Assembly: GCA_020072645.1 (NCBI GenBank)
Contig: JAIQGK010000017.1
Coordinates: 1-64,000, forward strand
Reading direction: 5' to 3'
DNA from: Terriglobia bacterium
GTDB lineage: Bacteria > Acidobacteriota > Terriglobia > Terriglobales > Acidobacteriaceae
Length of the DNA stretch: 64,000 bases
A model generated the notes under the pieces. The model made no database searches, had not been told where the DNA came from, and saw only the letters and a list, made by a program, of their open reading frames with translations. Both the position numbers and the translations under genes were made by a program. This document shows positions 9,573-18,579 of this stretch, in pieces (positions within the stretch are counted from its first letter, which is position 1; each line of letters begins with the position of its first letter).

Positions 9573-10085
9573 ATGGCCGAGAGCATGCACAACAGCTCAG
9601 ACATCCCCAATTTTGACACCTATCCCTCAACGCCTCCAGATCGACTGCTTGACACCAAGAGCGTTGAGAGATCTTCTCTGGAAGAGCGCGCCGCCGAACT
9701 GGGCGCCGCCGCCGGAAGGATTGCCCTGATTCTGCGGCAAACCAAAGAAAACGTGGAAAACCTGGCGCAGCATGGGATTTATGATCGCGTGACGAATCTG
9801 GCAGAGAACGCCAAGGTCCGGACGGAAGAAATGCGCCGGACGGCTGCCGCCCGTGTGCAGGAAATTGCACATGCGGCGCAGGACAAAGCGACGGAACTCG
9901 GCATCCAGGCTCGAGATAAGTCAGTGGAATTGGGACGGCAGGCGAGGACGAACTACTATCGCGCGCGGCTGAGAGCCAACCAGACGGTGCGGGAGTATCC
10001 GGTGCAAACGGCGCTGGCGGCTGGAGCAGCAGGCTTATTGGTCGGAATAGCACTGAGAATTGGGAGGGCGAGACGTGCATACTGA
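9573..10085 (+). CDS. DUF883/YqjD-like membrane-anchored helical protein
   Basis: 170 aa with GAGGA upstream of the ATG. It is mostly long amphipathic, alanine- and charge-rich helix (about 30-135), ending in an arginine-rich segment and a short C-terminal membrane helix, VQTALAAGAAGLLVGIALRIG (about 144-164). This layout resembles the ElaB/YqjD/DUF883 family, tail-anchored inner-membrane proteins, some of which bind ribosomes in stationary phase. It overlaps the next gene by 11 bp. The three genes from here to 10691 match the yqjD-yqjE-yqjK style arrangement. Confidence 0.7.
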   Translation: MAESMHNSSDIPNFDTYPSTPPDRLLDTKSVERSSLEERAAELGAAAGRIALILRQTKENVENLAQHGIYDRVTNLAENAKVRTEEMRRTAAARVQEIAHAAQDKATELGIQARDKSVELGRQARTNYYRARLRANQTVREYPVQTALAAGAAGLLVGIALRIGRARRAY

Positions 10086-10479
10086 GAAATCAATTGCAAC
10101 CATCCTGTCTGAGACCAAGGAAGAGCTGAAGCAGTTTGTCGCCACGCGCGTGAACATGCTGAAGGCGGAGATGGATGAAAAGATCAGCCGGTTAAAGGCT
10201 GTTATTCCGCTGGCGATAGTGGCCGCGTTATTCCTGATTTCCGCGTGGGGGGTCTTTACCTTTGCTTTGGTCGCGCTGCTGCAAGCGTTTTTTGCCCCCA
10301 GCGCGTACGCGTGGCTTTGGGCCAGCCTGATTGTGGCGCTGGTTTATGCGATAGTGGGCGCAATAGCGGGCTGGTTTGCCTATTCCGAAATTAAGGCCAC
10401 CAAACTGGCCCCAACCCGCACGCTGAAGGTGCTGCAACAGGACCAGGTCTGGATCCAGAATGAAGCGAGGACAGCATGA
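10075..10479 (+). CDS. Phage-holin-superfamily / YqjE-like membrane protein
   Basis: 134 aa from GTG at 10075, chosen because GGAGGG (10063-10068) sits about 6 nt upstream; an in-frame TTG at 10060 lacks a site. Two hydrophobic segments (about 43-70 and 78-104, with AWLWASLIVALVYAIVGAI) follow an N-terminal amphipathic helix. This fits the PF07332 (putative actinobacterial holin-X) / YqjE family, which despite the name is a normal chromosomal inner-membrane protein. It overlaps both neighbours and is translationally coupled to them. Confidence 0.75.
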   Translation: MHTEKSIATILSETKEELKQFVATRVNMLKAEMDEKISRLKAVIPLAIVAALFLISAWGVFTFALVALLQAFFAPSAYAWLWASLIVALVYAIVGAIAGWFAYSEIKATKLAPTRTLKVLQQDQVWIQNEARTA

Positions 10480-10691
10480 CTGAAGGAATTCCCGTAGAAG
10501 TACTGGAGAAACGCGCGGCCGACGAACGCCGCCAGCTGCACAACTCTGTGCAGGAGCTGCGAGAAAGCGTGCATGAGCGGCTGGACGTTAAACGCAACGT
10601 AAGAAACCACTTGGGGACCATTTGTGGCGCAATGGCGGTGATTGGGTTGGCCGTGGGCTATACCGTGACGGGCGTTTTTACCCGCGACTAG
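10476..10691 (+). CDS. Small DUF3618-like membrane protein
   Basis: 71 aa, beginning in an ATGA overlap with the previous stop. A charged N-terminal helix (EKRAADERRQLHNSVQELRESVHERLDVKRNVR) leads to one C-terminal membrane helix, GAMAVIGLAVGYTVTGVF. The position and layout resemble the third member of yqjD/yqjE clusters or DUF3618. Function unknown; probably a partner of the two preceding membrane proteins. Confidence 0.65.
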   Translation: MTEGIPVEVLEKRAADERRQLHNSVQELRESVHERLDVKRNVRNHLGTICGAMAVIGLAVGYTVTGVFTRD

Positions 10692-10697
10692 GCTTTG

Positions 10698-10738
10698 GCC
10701 GCTGTCTGGCCCTTTCCAGACGCGGCGTTAAGGTTTTT
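10698..10738 (+). terminator. Probable intrinsic terminator after the yqjDE-like trio
   Basis: Stem GCCGC-T-GTCTGG (10698-10709) pairs with CCAGAC-GCGGC (10716-10726) around the loop CCCTTT, with one bulged T. A short T run follows at 10734-10738. It lies just after the stop at 10691. Confidence 0.6.
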
Positions 10739-10941
10739 GCTCGATTTGATGGCTGCAGGGCGACTCACGTCCGGCAGCCGTTTACTTTATAGCGTCTTTA
10801 TTGGGCTTTTCTGGCCATCTAAGTTGAACACCATCTACTCTGCTTTGCTTTTTCGTGGTATAAACCTGATTCGTCAACTTTCCATCGTTTAAAAATGCCC
10901 TGATTCCCCAGGCAAGGGGCGTTTGCTGAGGAGTGTAGTGA

Positions 10942-11310
10942 ATGTCAGAAGAGGCTAGAACAGGGAAACGATTTCCGCTGGAACTGCCGATCAAGATCCA
11001 CGGCAAGGGCGGCGATGAAGGCGCCACCACCGGAAACATGAGCGCCGCAGGCGTCTATATTATGGCCGATCTCGATCTGGCCATTGGCTCCAACATTGAG
11101 TTTGACATAACCTTGCCGGCCAATGTGCTGGGAACGCCCGGGGACGTGGAAGTCCACTGCACGGGGCGCGTGGTGCGCAAGGACGCGAGCGCGGCCGCCG
11201 CAGCCGGCGCGAATTCAAATTCCACCACCAAGAAAAAGAAATCCAAGAGCGGCGTTGCTTGCGTGATTGACCAGTACAAATTTATCCGCAAGAGCAAAGG
11301 GGCCAAGTAA
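10942..11310 (+). CDS. PilZ-domain protein
   Basis: 122 aa with GAGGAG upstream. The N-terminal pattern KRFPLELPIKIHG followed by TTGNMSAAGVYI resembles the PilZ c-di-GMP-binding core (RxxxR then D/NxSxxG). The usual RxxxR is only partly present (TGKRFPLEL) and Asn replaces Asp in the second motif, so nucleotide binding is uncertain. A lysine-rich insert (about 98-105, KKKKSKS) interrupts the C-terminal half. It is immediately followed, with no gap, by a LuxR-type regulator, so the pair probably acts together. Confidence 0.75.
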   Translation: MSEEARTGKRFPLELPIKIHGKGGDEGATTGNMSAAGVYIMADLDLAIGSNIEFDITLPANVLGTPGDVEVHCTGRVVRKDASAAAAAGANSNSTTKKKKSKSGVACVIDQYKFIRKSKGAK

Positions 11311-11973
11311 ATGCTGAAGATCATTTTGGCTGACAACCAGGCAATCTTCCGCACGGGCGCGGCCAAGGTATTGGCCGTGGAAGACGATTTGCGCATTGTG
11401 GCGCAGGCGGAAAACACCGAAAAAATGATGATGGCGCTGGAGAAGTTTCATGCAACGGTCATGATCTTTGGCGTTGACACACATCCCAGCCTGCCCACCG
11501 TGGTGGAGATGGCAAGAAAATTCAAGACCAAGCTGGTGGCGATTGCCGAAACCGGACAGGATTCACGGCACTACCTGACCAACGGCGTCCACGGCGTGAT
11601 CTACCGCAACGTGAGCGGCGAATCGCTCGTCCAGTGCGTGCGCAAGGTGAGCAAAGGCGAAACCTGGGTGCAGGACACGCAGGAAAGCAAAGAGACCGCC
11701 GAGAATGACCTGGTGGGCGCGCGCGTCCGCGACCGGCTGACAGCAAAAGAGCTGAAGATTGTTGCGCTGATTGTGCAGGGATACAAGAACAAGGAAATCG
11801 CCACGCAACTTGGAACGACCGAGCAAGTGATCAAGAATTATCTGCGCAACGTCTATGACAAGATCGGCGTTTCTGACCGGCTGGAGCTTGCGCTGTTTAC
11901 GATTCACCATCGTATATTGGCGGAAGCGGCAGCGACGTCAGTGGCGGCAACGGCGACACCCGCGGCGCGATAA
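11311..11973 (+). CDS. NarL/LuxR-family regulator with a degenerate receiver domain
   Basis: 220 aa, starting directly after the PilZ stop. Residues 1-120 have the receiver fold (MLKIILADNQAIFRTGAAKVL). The usual phospho-acceptor segment (LLDxxMP) reads VMIFGVDTHP, with Gly where Asp is expected, and the conserved switch Lys is Arg (VIYRNVS). The C-terminal HTH (about 145-205) is canonical LuxR type: LTAKELKIVALIVQGYKNKEIA, then KNYLRNVYDKIGVSDRLELAL. Members bind DNA as dimers. The altered receiver suggests regulation without phosphorylation, perhaps through the adjacent PilZ protein. An intrinsic terminator follows. Confidence 0.85.
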   Translation: MLKIILADNQAIFRTGAAKVLAVEDDLRIVAQAENTEKMMMALEKFHATVMIFGVDTHPSLPTVVEMARKFKTKLVAIAETGQDSRHYLTNGVHGVIYRNVSGESLVQCVRKVSKGETWVQDTQESKETAENDLVGARVRDRLTAKELKIVALIVQGYKNKEIATQLGTTEQVIKNYLRNVYDKIGVSDRLELALFTIHHRILAEAAATSVAATATPAAR

Positions 11974-11998
11974 GTTCCATAATCCAAGAAAACTGAAG

Positions 11999-12030
11999 CG
12001 GCCGAGAAGCTACTCGGCCGTTTTTCTTTT
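11999..12030 (+). terminator. Intrinsic terminator after the LuxR-type gene
   Basis: A perfect 8-bp stem, CGGCCGAG (11999-12006) with CTCGGCCG (12013-12020), has loop AAGCTA and is followed by TTTTTCTTTT. It is 25 bp after the stop codon. Confidence 0.9.
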
Positions 12031-12154
12031 GTGAATAGGGTTCTCCGATTGTATCCAGGCGGAAAGAAGCTGTTGCCGGACAGATCCCTCTGATTTGGTA
12101 GTGTCGCAGTGAAGGAAACACTCGGTCTTTGATCGTATAAAAACAATGTAGATC

Positions 12155-12220
12155 GCAGGCGCTCTCGCCTGCGTTCCCAAACGTTCTTCAGCGCAGCCGG
12201 GGGCGGCTGCGGTCCACAAT
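12155..12220. repeat. Inverted pair of extragenic palindromes
   Basis: Two hairpins face each other. The first is GCAGGCG-CTCT-CGCCTGC (12155-12172). The second is GCAGCCG-GGGG-CGGCTGC (12193-12210), followed by GGTCCACAAT. The second matches, in reverse, the TTGTGGACC-hairpin units of the 19.6-19.9 kb cluster. Both stems are perfect although their sequences differ. Confidence 0.75.
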
Positions 12221-12297
12221 CGTCTAACACCTGGTCAAACTGAGACACTACCCTCTGATTTTTGACGCCTGTACTGTTCGCACTTATAGTGAAATAC

Positions 12298-12945
12298 ATG
12301 TCAAAAGTTCGGGTCAGCGCATTTTCTGTGTCGCTTGATGGTTACTCCGCCGGTGCGAACCAGAGTCTTGAGAATCCCCTGGGAATCCGCGGTCCTGAGT
12401 TGTTTGAGTGGTTTTTCTCTACGCGCACGTTTAAGCAGATGCACGGGCTGGAAGGAGGCTCAACTGGCGTTGATGATGAGTGGGCGCGGCGCGGCATGGA
12501 GAACGTCGGCGCGTGGATTCTGGGACGGAACATGTTTGGACCTGTGCGCGGCCCCTGGCCGGACGAGTCGTGGAAAGGATGGTGGGGCGACGAGCCCCCT
12601 TATCACGTGCCCACGTTTGTGCTGACGCACCATCCAAGGAAGGCACTGGAGATGAAAGGCGGAACAACGTTCCACTTTGTTACCGACGGAATCCACGCCG
12701 CCCTGCAACGCGCAAAGGATGCGGCAAAGGACAAAGATATACGGATCGGCGGCGGAGTGGCGACGATTCAGCAGTATCTTCGGGCGAAGCTCATCGATGA
12801 ACTGCATCTCGCGTTTTGTCCGATTCTGATGGGCTCTGGCGAGAACTTATTTACCGGCATGGACCTGGCGGTGCTCGGCTACGCATGCACGAAACACGTT
12901 TCCACCGAGCATGCGATGCACGTTCTACTGCAAAAACAGACTTGA
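12298..12945 (+). CDS. Dihydrofolate-reductase-like (RibD C-terminal) family protein
   Basis: 215 aa from ATG 12298. The pattern is that of the RibD_C/DHFR-like superfamily: VSAFSVSLDGYSAG at the start, AWILGRNMFGP (about 73-83), TFVLTHHPR (about 106-114) and the nucleotide-binding IRIGGGVATIQQYL (about 148-161). It ends with DELHLAFCPILMGSGENLF. Many such stand-alone proteins are annotated as deaminase/reductases, but the substrate is usually unknown. It is monocistronic, with repeats upstream. Confidence 0.85.
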   Translation: MSKVRVSAFSVSLDGYSAGANQSLENPLGIRGPELFEWFFSTRTFKQMHGLEGGSTGVDDEWARRGMENVGAWILGRNMFGPVRGPWPDESWKGWWGDEPPYHVPTFVLTHHPRKALEMKGGTTFHFVTDGIHAALQRAKDAAKDKDIRIGGGVATIQQYLRAKLIDELHLAFCPILMGSGENLFTGMDLAVLGYACTKHVSTEHAMHVLLQKQT

Positions 12946-13146
12946 TGCCTCGCTTTGGATGCGACACATCGCACATCAGATTGACTTCAGGCGTCTTTCC
13001 GCATTACGCTGGCTTTCAGCGCTAGAGGGCGCATCCAGTCCGCGGAAAGGGCCGTGCCCACCTTGAACAAAAATTGAGAGTGCGAACTTTCTTTCAGCCT
13101 GATTCATGCGGATTCAACAGGCGCAACCATGAAAGGAAGGTCGTTG

Positions 13147-14790
13147 ATGGACCCTAAGCCGCTACCCGCCCGTCCCAGCCTGGAGCAGTATAAAAAACAA
13201 GCTAAAGAGTTGTTGAAAGCTTATCGCTCCGCGGATGTGGAGACGATTCGCCGGGTTAAAAGAAATCATCCACGTTTTGAAAAGCTTGCAGAATCGGGAT
13301 TTGACATCAGCAAATTTGCATTGGCCGACGCGCAATTGGTGATCGCGCGCGAACATGGGTTTGAGAGCTGGCCAAAATTTGCCAAGCGCATTGAAGTGAT
13401 CAACAGCGAGATTGCCGCGCTGAAGAATCCCGTAGCCGCTTTTATCGAGGCGGCAATCTGGCACGGAACGCTGGATGCGGCGGACGCGATCCTGGCAGCG
13501 CATCCGGAGATTGCGCATAGCAGTATTCATGTGGCAGCGATCCTGGGCGATGATGCGGCGGTGAGGCGGTTCATCGCCGCTGATCCGCGAAACGTCACCA
13601 GGAAGGAAGCGCCTTACGACGGCGACGCGCTGGTCTATTTGTGTCTCTCAAAGTATTTGCGGCTGGATAAAACACGGTCAGAGTCGTTTCTGCGTGCGGC
13701 CACTGCGCTGCTCGATGCCGGGGCTGATCCGAATAGCGGCTTCTGGAGCAAGGACGAATATCATGACTTTGAAAGCGCGATTTATGGCGCGGCAGCAGTA
13801 ACTGTTCATGCGGGGCTTACACGCTTGCTGCTGGAGCGCGGCGCTGATCCCAACGACGTGGAAACGCCCTATCACTCTCCGGAAAGCTATGACAACTCCG
13901 CGTTGCATGTGCTGGTAGAAAGTGGCAAGCTCACCGCCGACAGCTTAACGACCATGCTGCTGCGCAAAGCCGACATGCACGATTACGACGGAATGAAATA
14001 TCTTCTGGAGCACGGAGCCGATCCGAACCGGATGACGCGCTGGCATTACACGGCGCTGCATCAGGCGCTGCGGCGCGATAACCGGATTGAGCTGATTGAT
14101 TTGATGCTTGACCACGGAGCCGATCTAACACAGAAGAATGAAGTAGACGGAAAGACAGGTATTGCGATGGCAGCGCGAAGAGGCAGGAGCGACGTGCTCT
14201 GGACATTCGCACGCCGCGAGTTTCCCATGCCAATGCCGTATGACGGCGTGGAAAGTCTGATTGTAAGAGCCTGCGCGGCAAGAGGCGGTATGGCGGGGGC
14301 GCGCGCCTTTCGTGAACAATTTCAACAACTGGCCAACGTTGCAAGATTTACCAAGTACAGCGAACTGGGGGCCATCCGCGAACTTCTGGCTGAAGGCAGC
14401 GCGCTCCTGGCGGAGTTTGCCGGAAACGGAAACACCAAGGGCGTTCAAAACCTGCTCGATATTGGCGTGACAGTGGACGCGCTCTATGACGGCGATCCTT
14501 ATTTCGATATCGCGAAGAACAGCACGGCGCTGCATGTTGCGGCATGGAAAGCATGGCCTAAAACCGTGAAACTGCTGATTGAGCGCGGCGCAAACGTAAA
14601 CGCACAAGATGCAAAAGGCCGAACTCCGCTGATGCTTGCCGTGAAAGCCTGTGTGGACTCCTACTGGACGAACAGGAGATCACCTGAATCAGTGGAGGCG
14701 CTGCTGAAGGCTGGAGCTTCGATCAGCGGAGTGGATTTTCCATGTGGTTACGACGACGTGGACGAGCTGCTGAAATCGTATAGAAGTTAA
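13147..14790 (+). CDS. Ankyrin-repeat protein
   Basis: 547 aa. ATG 13147 has GGAAGG about 7 nt upstream; an ATG at 13129 is in frame but less well placed. It opens with a helical segment (PSLEQYKKQAKELLKAYR, then AREHGFESWPKFAKRIE) that is common in bacterial ankyrin proteins. Ankyrin units follow from about residue 100 to the end, with clear copies such as LLDAGADPN, LLLERGADPND, YLLEHGADPNRMTRWHYTALHQAL, LMLDHGADLTQKN and LLIERGANVNAQDAKGRTPLMLA. No signal peptide, so probably cytoplasmic. These are interaction scaffolds and the partner is unknown. Confidence 0.9.
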   Translation: MDPKPLPARPSLEQYKKQAKELLKAYRSADVETIRRVKRNHPRFEKLAESGFDISKFALADAQLVIAREHGFESWPKFAKRIEVINSEIAALKNPVAAFIEAAIWHGTLDAADAILAAHPEIAHSSIHVAAILGDDAAVRRFIAADPRNVTRKEAPYDGDALVYLCLSKYLRLDKTRSESFLRAATALLDAGADPNSGFWSKDEYHDFESAIYGAAAVTVHAGLTRLLLERGADPNDVETPYHSPESYDNSALHVLVESGKLTADSLTTMLLRKADMHDYDGMKYLLEHGADPNRMTRWHYTALHQALRRDNRIELIDLMLDHGADLTQKNEVDGKTGIAMAARRGRSDVLWTFARREFPMPMPYDGVESLIVRACAARGGMAGARAFREQFQQLANVARFTKYSELGAIRELLAEGSALLAEFAGNGNTKGVQNLLDIGVTVDALYDGDPYFDIAKNSTALHVAAWKAWPKTVKLLIERGANVNAQDAKGRTPLMLAVKACVDSYWTNRRSPESVEALLKAGASISGVDFPCGYDDVDELLKSYRS

Positions 14791-15075
14791 GCCGCGAATT
14801 CACGCGAATGAACACGAATCAAAAAAAAGATTTGGTAATTGAGTAATTTTGTAATTGGGTAATTGAAAACCTGATTTTGCGGGTTGCAAACAGTACATTC
14901 GCACTGGCCCGAAGATGGATGTTTCTTTCAATTGCCTGATTTGCCCAGTTGCGTGTTTCGCTTTGATTCGCGGAATGAGCGGCGAGGGCCGATTCGCCCG
15001 AGCCGCTAGCAACAGGAGCAATACAATTTTGATCGAAGGAAAAGATCACGAGCGGTGTGGAGCGAAGCGACAGAA

Positions 15076-15447
15076 CTAGTGCGACGTCGCGCGTTCGCTG
15101 CTCTTGAGCAGCTCATTCACGATCGTCACCAGCTCTTCAGGATTGACCGGCTTTTCCAGATACAAATCGGCCAGCGGCTCGGCGGCCTGAAACGCTTCAG
15201 CCACATAACCCGAGACAACTACCACAGGCATGCTGCTGTTATTTTTGGCGGCTTGCACTACGGCGCGACCGTTGGCATCGCCCAGACGCCAGTCTGTTAC
15301 CACGGCGTCATAGGTGTTGCTCTGGAGTTTTTCCATGGCGTCGCGGGCCGATGTGGAAGCGGTGACTGTGTGTCCGGCAGATTCAAGGATGGCGCACTTC
15401 AATGTGACTACGTGCGGTTCATCGTCGACGCAAAGGATCCTGGCCAT
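15076..15447 (-). CDS. Single-domain response regulator (CheY-like)
   Basis: 123 aa from ATG 15447 (MARILCVDDEPHVV). It is a complete receiver: acidic pair in CVDDEP (about 8-9), phospho-Asp in AVVTDWRLGDANG, Thr/Ser in VVVVSGY and Lys in YLEKPVNPEEL. There is no output domain, so it would act through protein contact. No histidine kinase is adjacent. The frame is open further upstream, but there it lacks receiver-like sequence. Confidence 0.9.
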   Translation of the reverse strand: MARILCVDDEPHVVTLKCAILESAGHTVTASTSARDAMEKLQSNTYDAVVTDWRLGDANGRAVVQAAKNNSSMPVVVVSGYVAEAFQAAEPLADLYLEKPVNPEELVTIVNELLKSSERATSH

Positions 15448-15736
15448 TTTGGAAACATCCCTAACGCTGACGCGCTTGGTGAATTCGGGCGCGTCTTCGG
15501 AAAAATGATAGCTGCGGCACATAGCAGCTAAAGCTGGCCCTATTCTCAAGCAGCGATGCTGCTTAAGTCAAATAATCCCTTGCGTGGGTCGTCCTTTTTA
15601 ACATGCCTTTCGCCGGAACCTTAGTTCCTTATTCGGGGCGAGGAAGCTGGACTTCCGGCCAGTGCCCTAAAGCAGGAACTCTGGCCGGAAATCGGACGCG
15701 CGGACCCTTAGAACCTTAAGCCTAAACCTCCAGGCT

Positions 15737-16369
15737 TTAGAATCTCCAAACCAGCCCGACCGACGGCTGGGCCAGGTGGGTGAAATTGTCACTGGCCAGG
15801 CCGGGGAGCTGGAAGTCGGGGATCTTGTACAGGTAGCCGCGATATTCCGCCCGCAGCGCCAGGTATTTGCTGATATCGAAATCAACTCCGCCGCCGTATA
15901 CGAATGCCGCTTTGGTCTGGTTGTTGCCGCTGCTATTGCCAATGCCGATGAAGTTATTATTCAGAGAGTCGGTAGGACGGAAGAAAAGTCCGCCGATTCC
16001 GGCCAGCCCATAAGGCCGCACTCTGCTGCTGGCAGGCGCGCTAATCACGGCTTCGCCCGTAAGCTGATGGATGTTGGTCTGAATATCTGTCTCGCCAAAG
16101 AACGGATCAAAATACTTTTGTGTGTCGCGGGTGTAACCGTAATCGCCCTGCAGGGCGAACCATGAGTTCAGGTGGTAGCGGTAGCCAATAAGAAAGCCGC
16201 CGCTCTTGGTTGCGTCATGCGGGATATCAATGTTGGTGGAGTTTTTGGGCAGGTTCGCCGTGCCCTGAACGCTGAATTCAGACTTAAAGTCCTGGGCAAA
16301 GCCAGACGCTATAAACAAAAAGATGAATGCGGCGAATACTACTGGGGATAAGACAGACTTACTCCTCAT
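15737..16369 (-). CDS. Small outer-membrane beta-barrel protein
   Basis: 210 aa. A signal peptide (to about residue 26, ASGFAQ) is followed by alternating beta-strand segments (FLIGYRYHLNSWFALQGDYGY, VRPYGLAGIGGLFFRP, ALRAEYRGYLY). The C-terminal signature VGLVWRF ends in Phe, so BAM-dependent insertion is likely. It fits the OmpA-like transmembrane-domain/porin-family opacity proteins (8 strands). Specific role unknown. Confidence 0.85.
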   Translation of the reverse strand: MRSKSVLSPVVFAAFIFLFIASGFAQDFKSEFSVQGTANLPKNSTNIDIPHDATKSGGFLIGYRYHLNSWFALQGDYGYTRDTQKYFDPFFGETDIQTNIHQLTGEAVISAPASSRVRPYGLAGIGGLFFRPTDSLNNNFIGIGNSSGNNQTKAAFVYGGGVDFDISKYLALRAEYRGYLYKIPDFQLPGLASDNFTHLAQPSVGLVWRF

Positions 16370-16534
16370 CGCGTATTAACTCTCCTTGCAGAAATTTTGT
16401 GCTCTGTTTTAGATAAGACGCACAGTTGAACCGCGGAGGTTCGCGCAAGCAGCGAACTTAAATATTCTTAACGCGATGAGCAGTAGCACTTTAGAACTAA
16501 GCAGGAAGCGCAAAGATCGGGAAACGGAAACCCT

Positions 16535-16605
16535 ACCACAGATAAACACGGATGACGCGGATCAAAACGCTTTATCCCGTCTGATCCGTGAAATCCGTGG
16601 TGAGG
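16535..16605. repeat. Imperfect inverted repeat of the CCACxGATxxACACGGAT family
   Basis: The left arm ACCACAGATAAACACGGAT begins at 16535 and the right arm (16579-16605) reads GATCCGTGAAATCCGTGGTG. The arms pair imperfectly into a long hairpin. Related pairs occur at 27535-27633 and 49000-49161, with single arms near 18530 and 35433. It is in the gap upstream of the outer-membrane protein gene and past the end of pruA. Confidence 0.6.
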
Positions 16606-16632
16606 TTTGCCTGTCTATTCGATCCGACAAAA

Positions 16633-18279
16633 CTAGCGCGATTCCTCGCCCTTCTTATTCATGTCGTCCGTGATCGGTCCGGCATCGCCGATTTTTTCCG
16701 CCACGGATTTTGCCTGGGTAAAGAGCAACAGATAATCCGGGCCGCCGGCCTTTGAGTCCGTGCCGGACATGTTGAAGCCGCCAAACGGATGCGCGCCCAC
16801 CATGGCTCCGGTGCATTTACGGTTGAAATACAAGTTGCCAACGTGGAAGTCCGTGCGCGCCTTCTCCAGCTTGTCGCGTGACGTGCTATACACCGCGCCC
16901 GTGAGCCCGAACTCAGTGTTATTGGCAATGGCCAGCGCGTCTTCAAAATTGCGCGCCTTGATCACGGCCAGCACGGGCCCAAAAATTTCTTCCTGGGAAA
17001 TGCGCGCCATCGGCGGGATATCGGCAATCACCGTGGGCTGGATAAAGTAACCATCGCCCGCGTCCGTCGCGCGGCCGCCGCCGTGAATCAGACGGCCTTC
17101 CTTTTTGCCAATTTCAATGTAGTTGAGAATGCTCTTCATCGCCTTCTCGCTCACCACGGGGCCCATCGGCTTGTTCTCCGTAGGATCGCCGACTGTGATT
17201 TTTGCAACGCGGTCTTTCAGGCGCTCCAGAAACACGTCATAAATTTTTTCGTCGACGATGGCGCGCGAGCAGGCTGAGCATTTCTGTCCCTGGAAGCCGA
17301 AGGCCGCCTGGGCCACGCCTTCCACGGCCGCGTCCAGGTTGGCATCGGCGTCAACAATGATTGAGTCTTTGCCTCCCATTTCCAGGATGGTGCGCTTGAT
17401 CCACTTCTGTCCCGGCTGCGGTTTGGCCGCGCGCTGGTTAATGTCGAGGCCCACTTCTTTCGATCCGGTAAACGCCACAAAGCGCGTGAGCGGATGCTCC
17501 ACCAGCCCCGCGCCAAACGTGGAACCTGATCCAGGACAGAAATTCACCACGCCGTCCGGCATGCCCGCTTCCTGCAAAACTTCAAAGAACTTCGCGGCAA
17601 TCGCCGGAGAATCGTGCGAGGGCTTCATCACCACGGTGTTTCCGGTCACAATCGCGGCCATGGTCATGCCGGCCATAATCGCGCACGGGAAATTCCACGG
17701 CGGAATCACCGCGGCCACGCCCAGCGGAATGTAGATCAGCCGGTCAGCTTCGCCCGGCAACTGCGTGGGCGTTTTGGCCTGGGCCAGCCGCAGCGCTTCG
17801 CGCGCGTAGAACTCCGCAAAGTCAATTGTCTCGGCAATGTCGGCGTCGGCTTCCGCCCAGTTCTTGCCCACTTCAAACACCATCCACGCGGCAAACTCAA
17901 ATTTGCGCTCGCGCAGTATGCCCGCCACCGTGTGCAGCAATGACGCGCGCTGTTCCACGCTCGTGCGTTTCCACGTCTCAAACGCCTGCTGCGCAGCCTG
18001 GATCGCCGGCTCCACATGCTCGCGTCCCGCGCTCTGGAAGACGCCAACAATCTCACTCGGCTTTGCCGGATTCACGCTCTTGATCTTCTCCGTGGTCCTG
18101 ATCAGCTTCTCGCCAATCACCATGTCATATTCGCGTCCCAGCTCCGCGCGGACCTTGGTTATCGCGGCCTTCATCTTGCGGGCATTTTCCGCGTTGCCAA
18201 AGTCGGTGAGCGGCTCGTTTTTAAACGGAGTAGTGGGTACGCGCAGCGTGCGGTTTGAGATCTCAAGCAGGGTCGCCAT
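16633..18279 (-). CDS. pruA: L-glutamate gamma-semialdehyde (P5C) dehydrogenase
   Basis: 548 aa. It oxidises glutamate semialdehyde to glutamate with NAD+, the second step of proline breakdown. It is a full-length aldehyde dehydrogenase: cofactor motif VIPPWNFPCA (about 191-200), AFTGSKEVG (269-277), general base Glu300 in ILEMGGKD and nucleophile Cys334 in GQKCSACSR. The C-terminal FGGFNMSGTDSKAGGPDYL matches the RocA/PruA-type P5C dehydrogenases, as does the N-terminal extension FKNEPLTDFGN. AAGGAA precedes the start. No proline dehydrogenase gene is adjacent. Confidence 0.95.
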   Translation of the reverse strand: MATLLEISNRTLRVPTTPFKNEPLTDFGNAENARKMKAAITKVRAELGREYDMVIGEKLIRTTEKIKSVNPAKPSEIVGVFQSAGREHVEPAIQAAQQAFETWKRTSVEQRASLLHTVAGILRERKFEFAAWMVFEVGKNWAEADADIAETIDFAEFYAREALRLAQAKTPTQLPGEADRLIYIPLGVAAVIPPWNFPCAIMAGMTMAAIVTGNTVVMKPSHDSPAIAAKFFEVLQEAGMPDGVVNFCPGSGSTFGAGLVEHPLTRFVAFTGSKEVGLDINQRAAKPQPGQKWIKRTILEMGGKDSIIVDADANLDAAVEGVAQAAFGFQGQKCSACSRAIVDEKIYDVFLERLKDRVAKITVGDPTENKPMGPVVSEKAMKSILNYIEIGKKEGRLIHGGGRATDAGDGYFIQPTVIADIPPMARISQEEIFGPVLAVIKARNFEDALAIANNTEFGLTGAVYSTSRDKLEKARTDFHVGNLYFNRKCTGAMVGAHPFGGFNMSGTDSKAGGPDYLLLFTQAKSVAEKIGDAGPITDDMNKKGEESR

Positions 18280-18579
18280 AAATGATTTCCTTTTTTGCGC
18301 TCACCATAGCGGGAGCGGATGATGTGACAGAACCTTATATTTTACATCGTTTGCGGTGCCTTCCGGGTTTCCCCGACCTCCCTGCCTTTTCCTCTGTCTT
18401 CCTTTGCGTTCCTTCGTGTCCTTTGCGGTTAAGGTTTTGACTTTTTCCGATCACCAGATCGCCCGATCTTCTCTTCCTTTGTATTCCTTCGTGTCCTTTG
18501 TGGTAAAAGGTTTTGCTTTTCCTGATCAGTGTCATCCGTGTTATTCAGTGATAAGGTTTTTCCCGCTTCCCACCAGGTC
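18280..18579. repeat. Intergenic stretch with repeated CTTCGTGTCCTTTG phrases
   Basis: No gene seen. The phrase TTCCTTCGTGTCCTTTG occurs twice (about 18409 and 18486), each followed by an AAGGTTTTG-like word. A related arm of the CCxTGATAA family (GTGTCATCCGTG, then TTATTCAGTGATAAGG) lies at about 18529-18556. These are dispersed extragenic repeats. Confidence 0.5.

Noticed and set aside
10075-10479. Prophage holin
   Set aside because: No other phage genes nearby; the gene sits in a yqjD/yqjE-like chromosomal trio.
10695-10892. 65-codon hydrophobic open frame after the holin-like cluster
   Set aside because: It begins in a terminator hairpin, lacks a ribosome-binding site and resembles no family.
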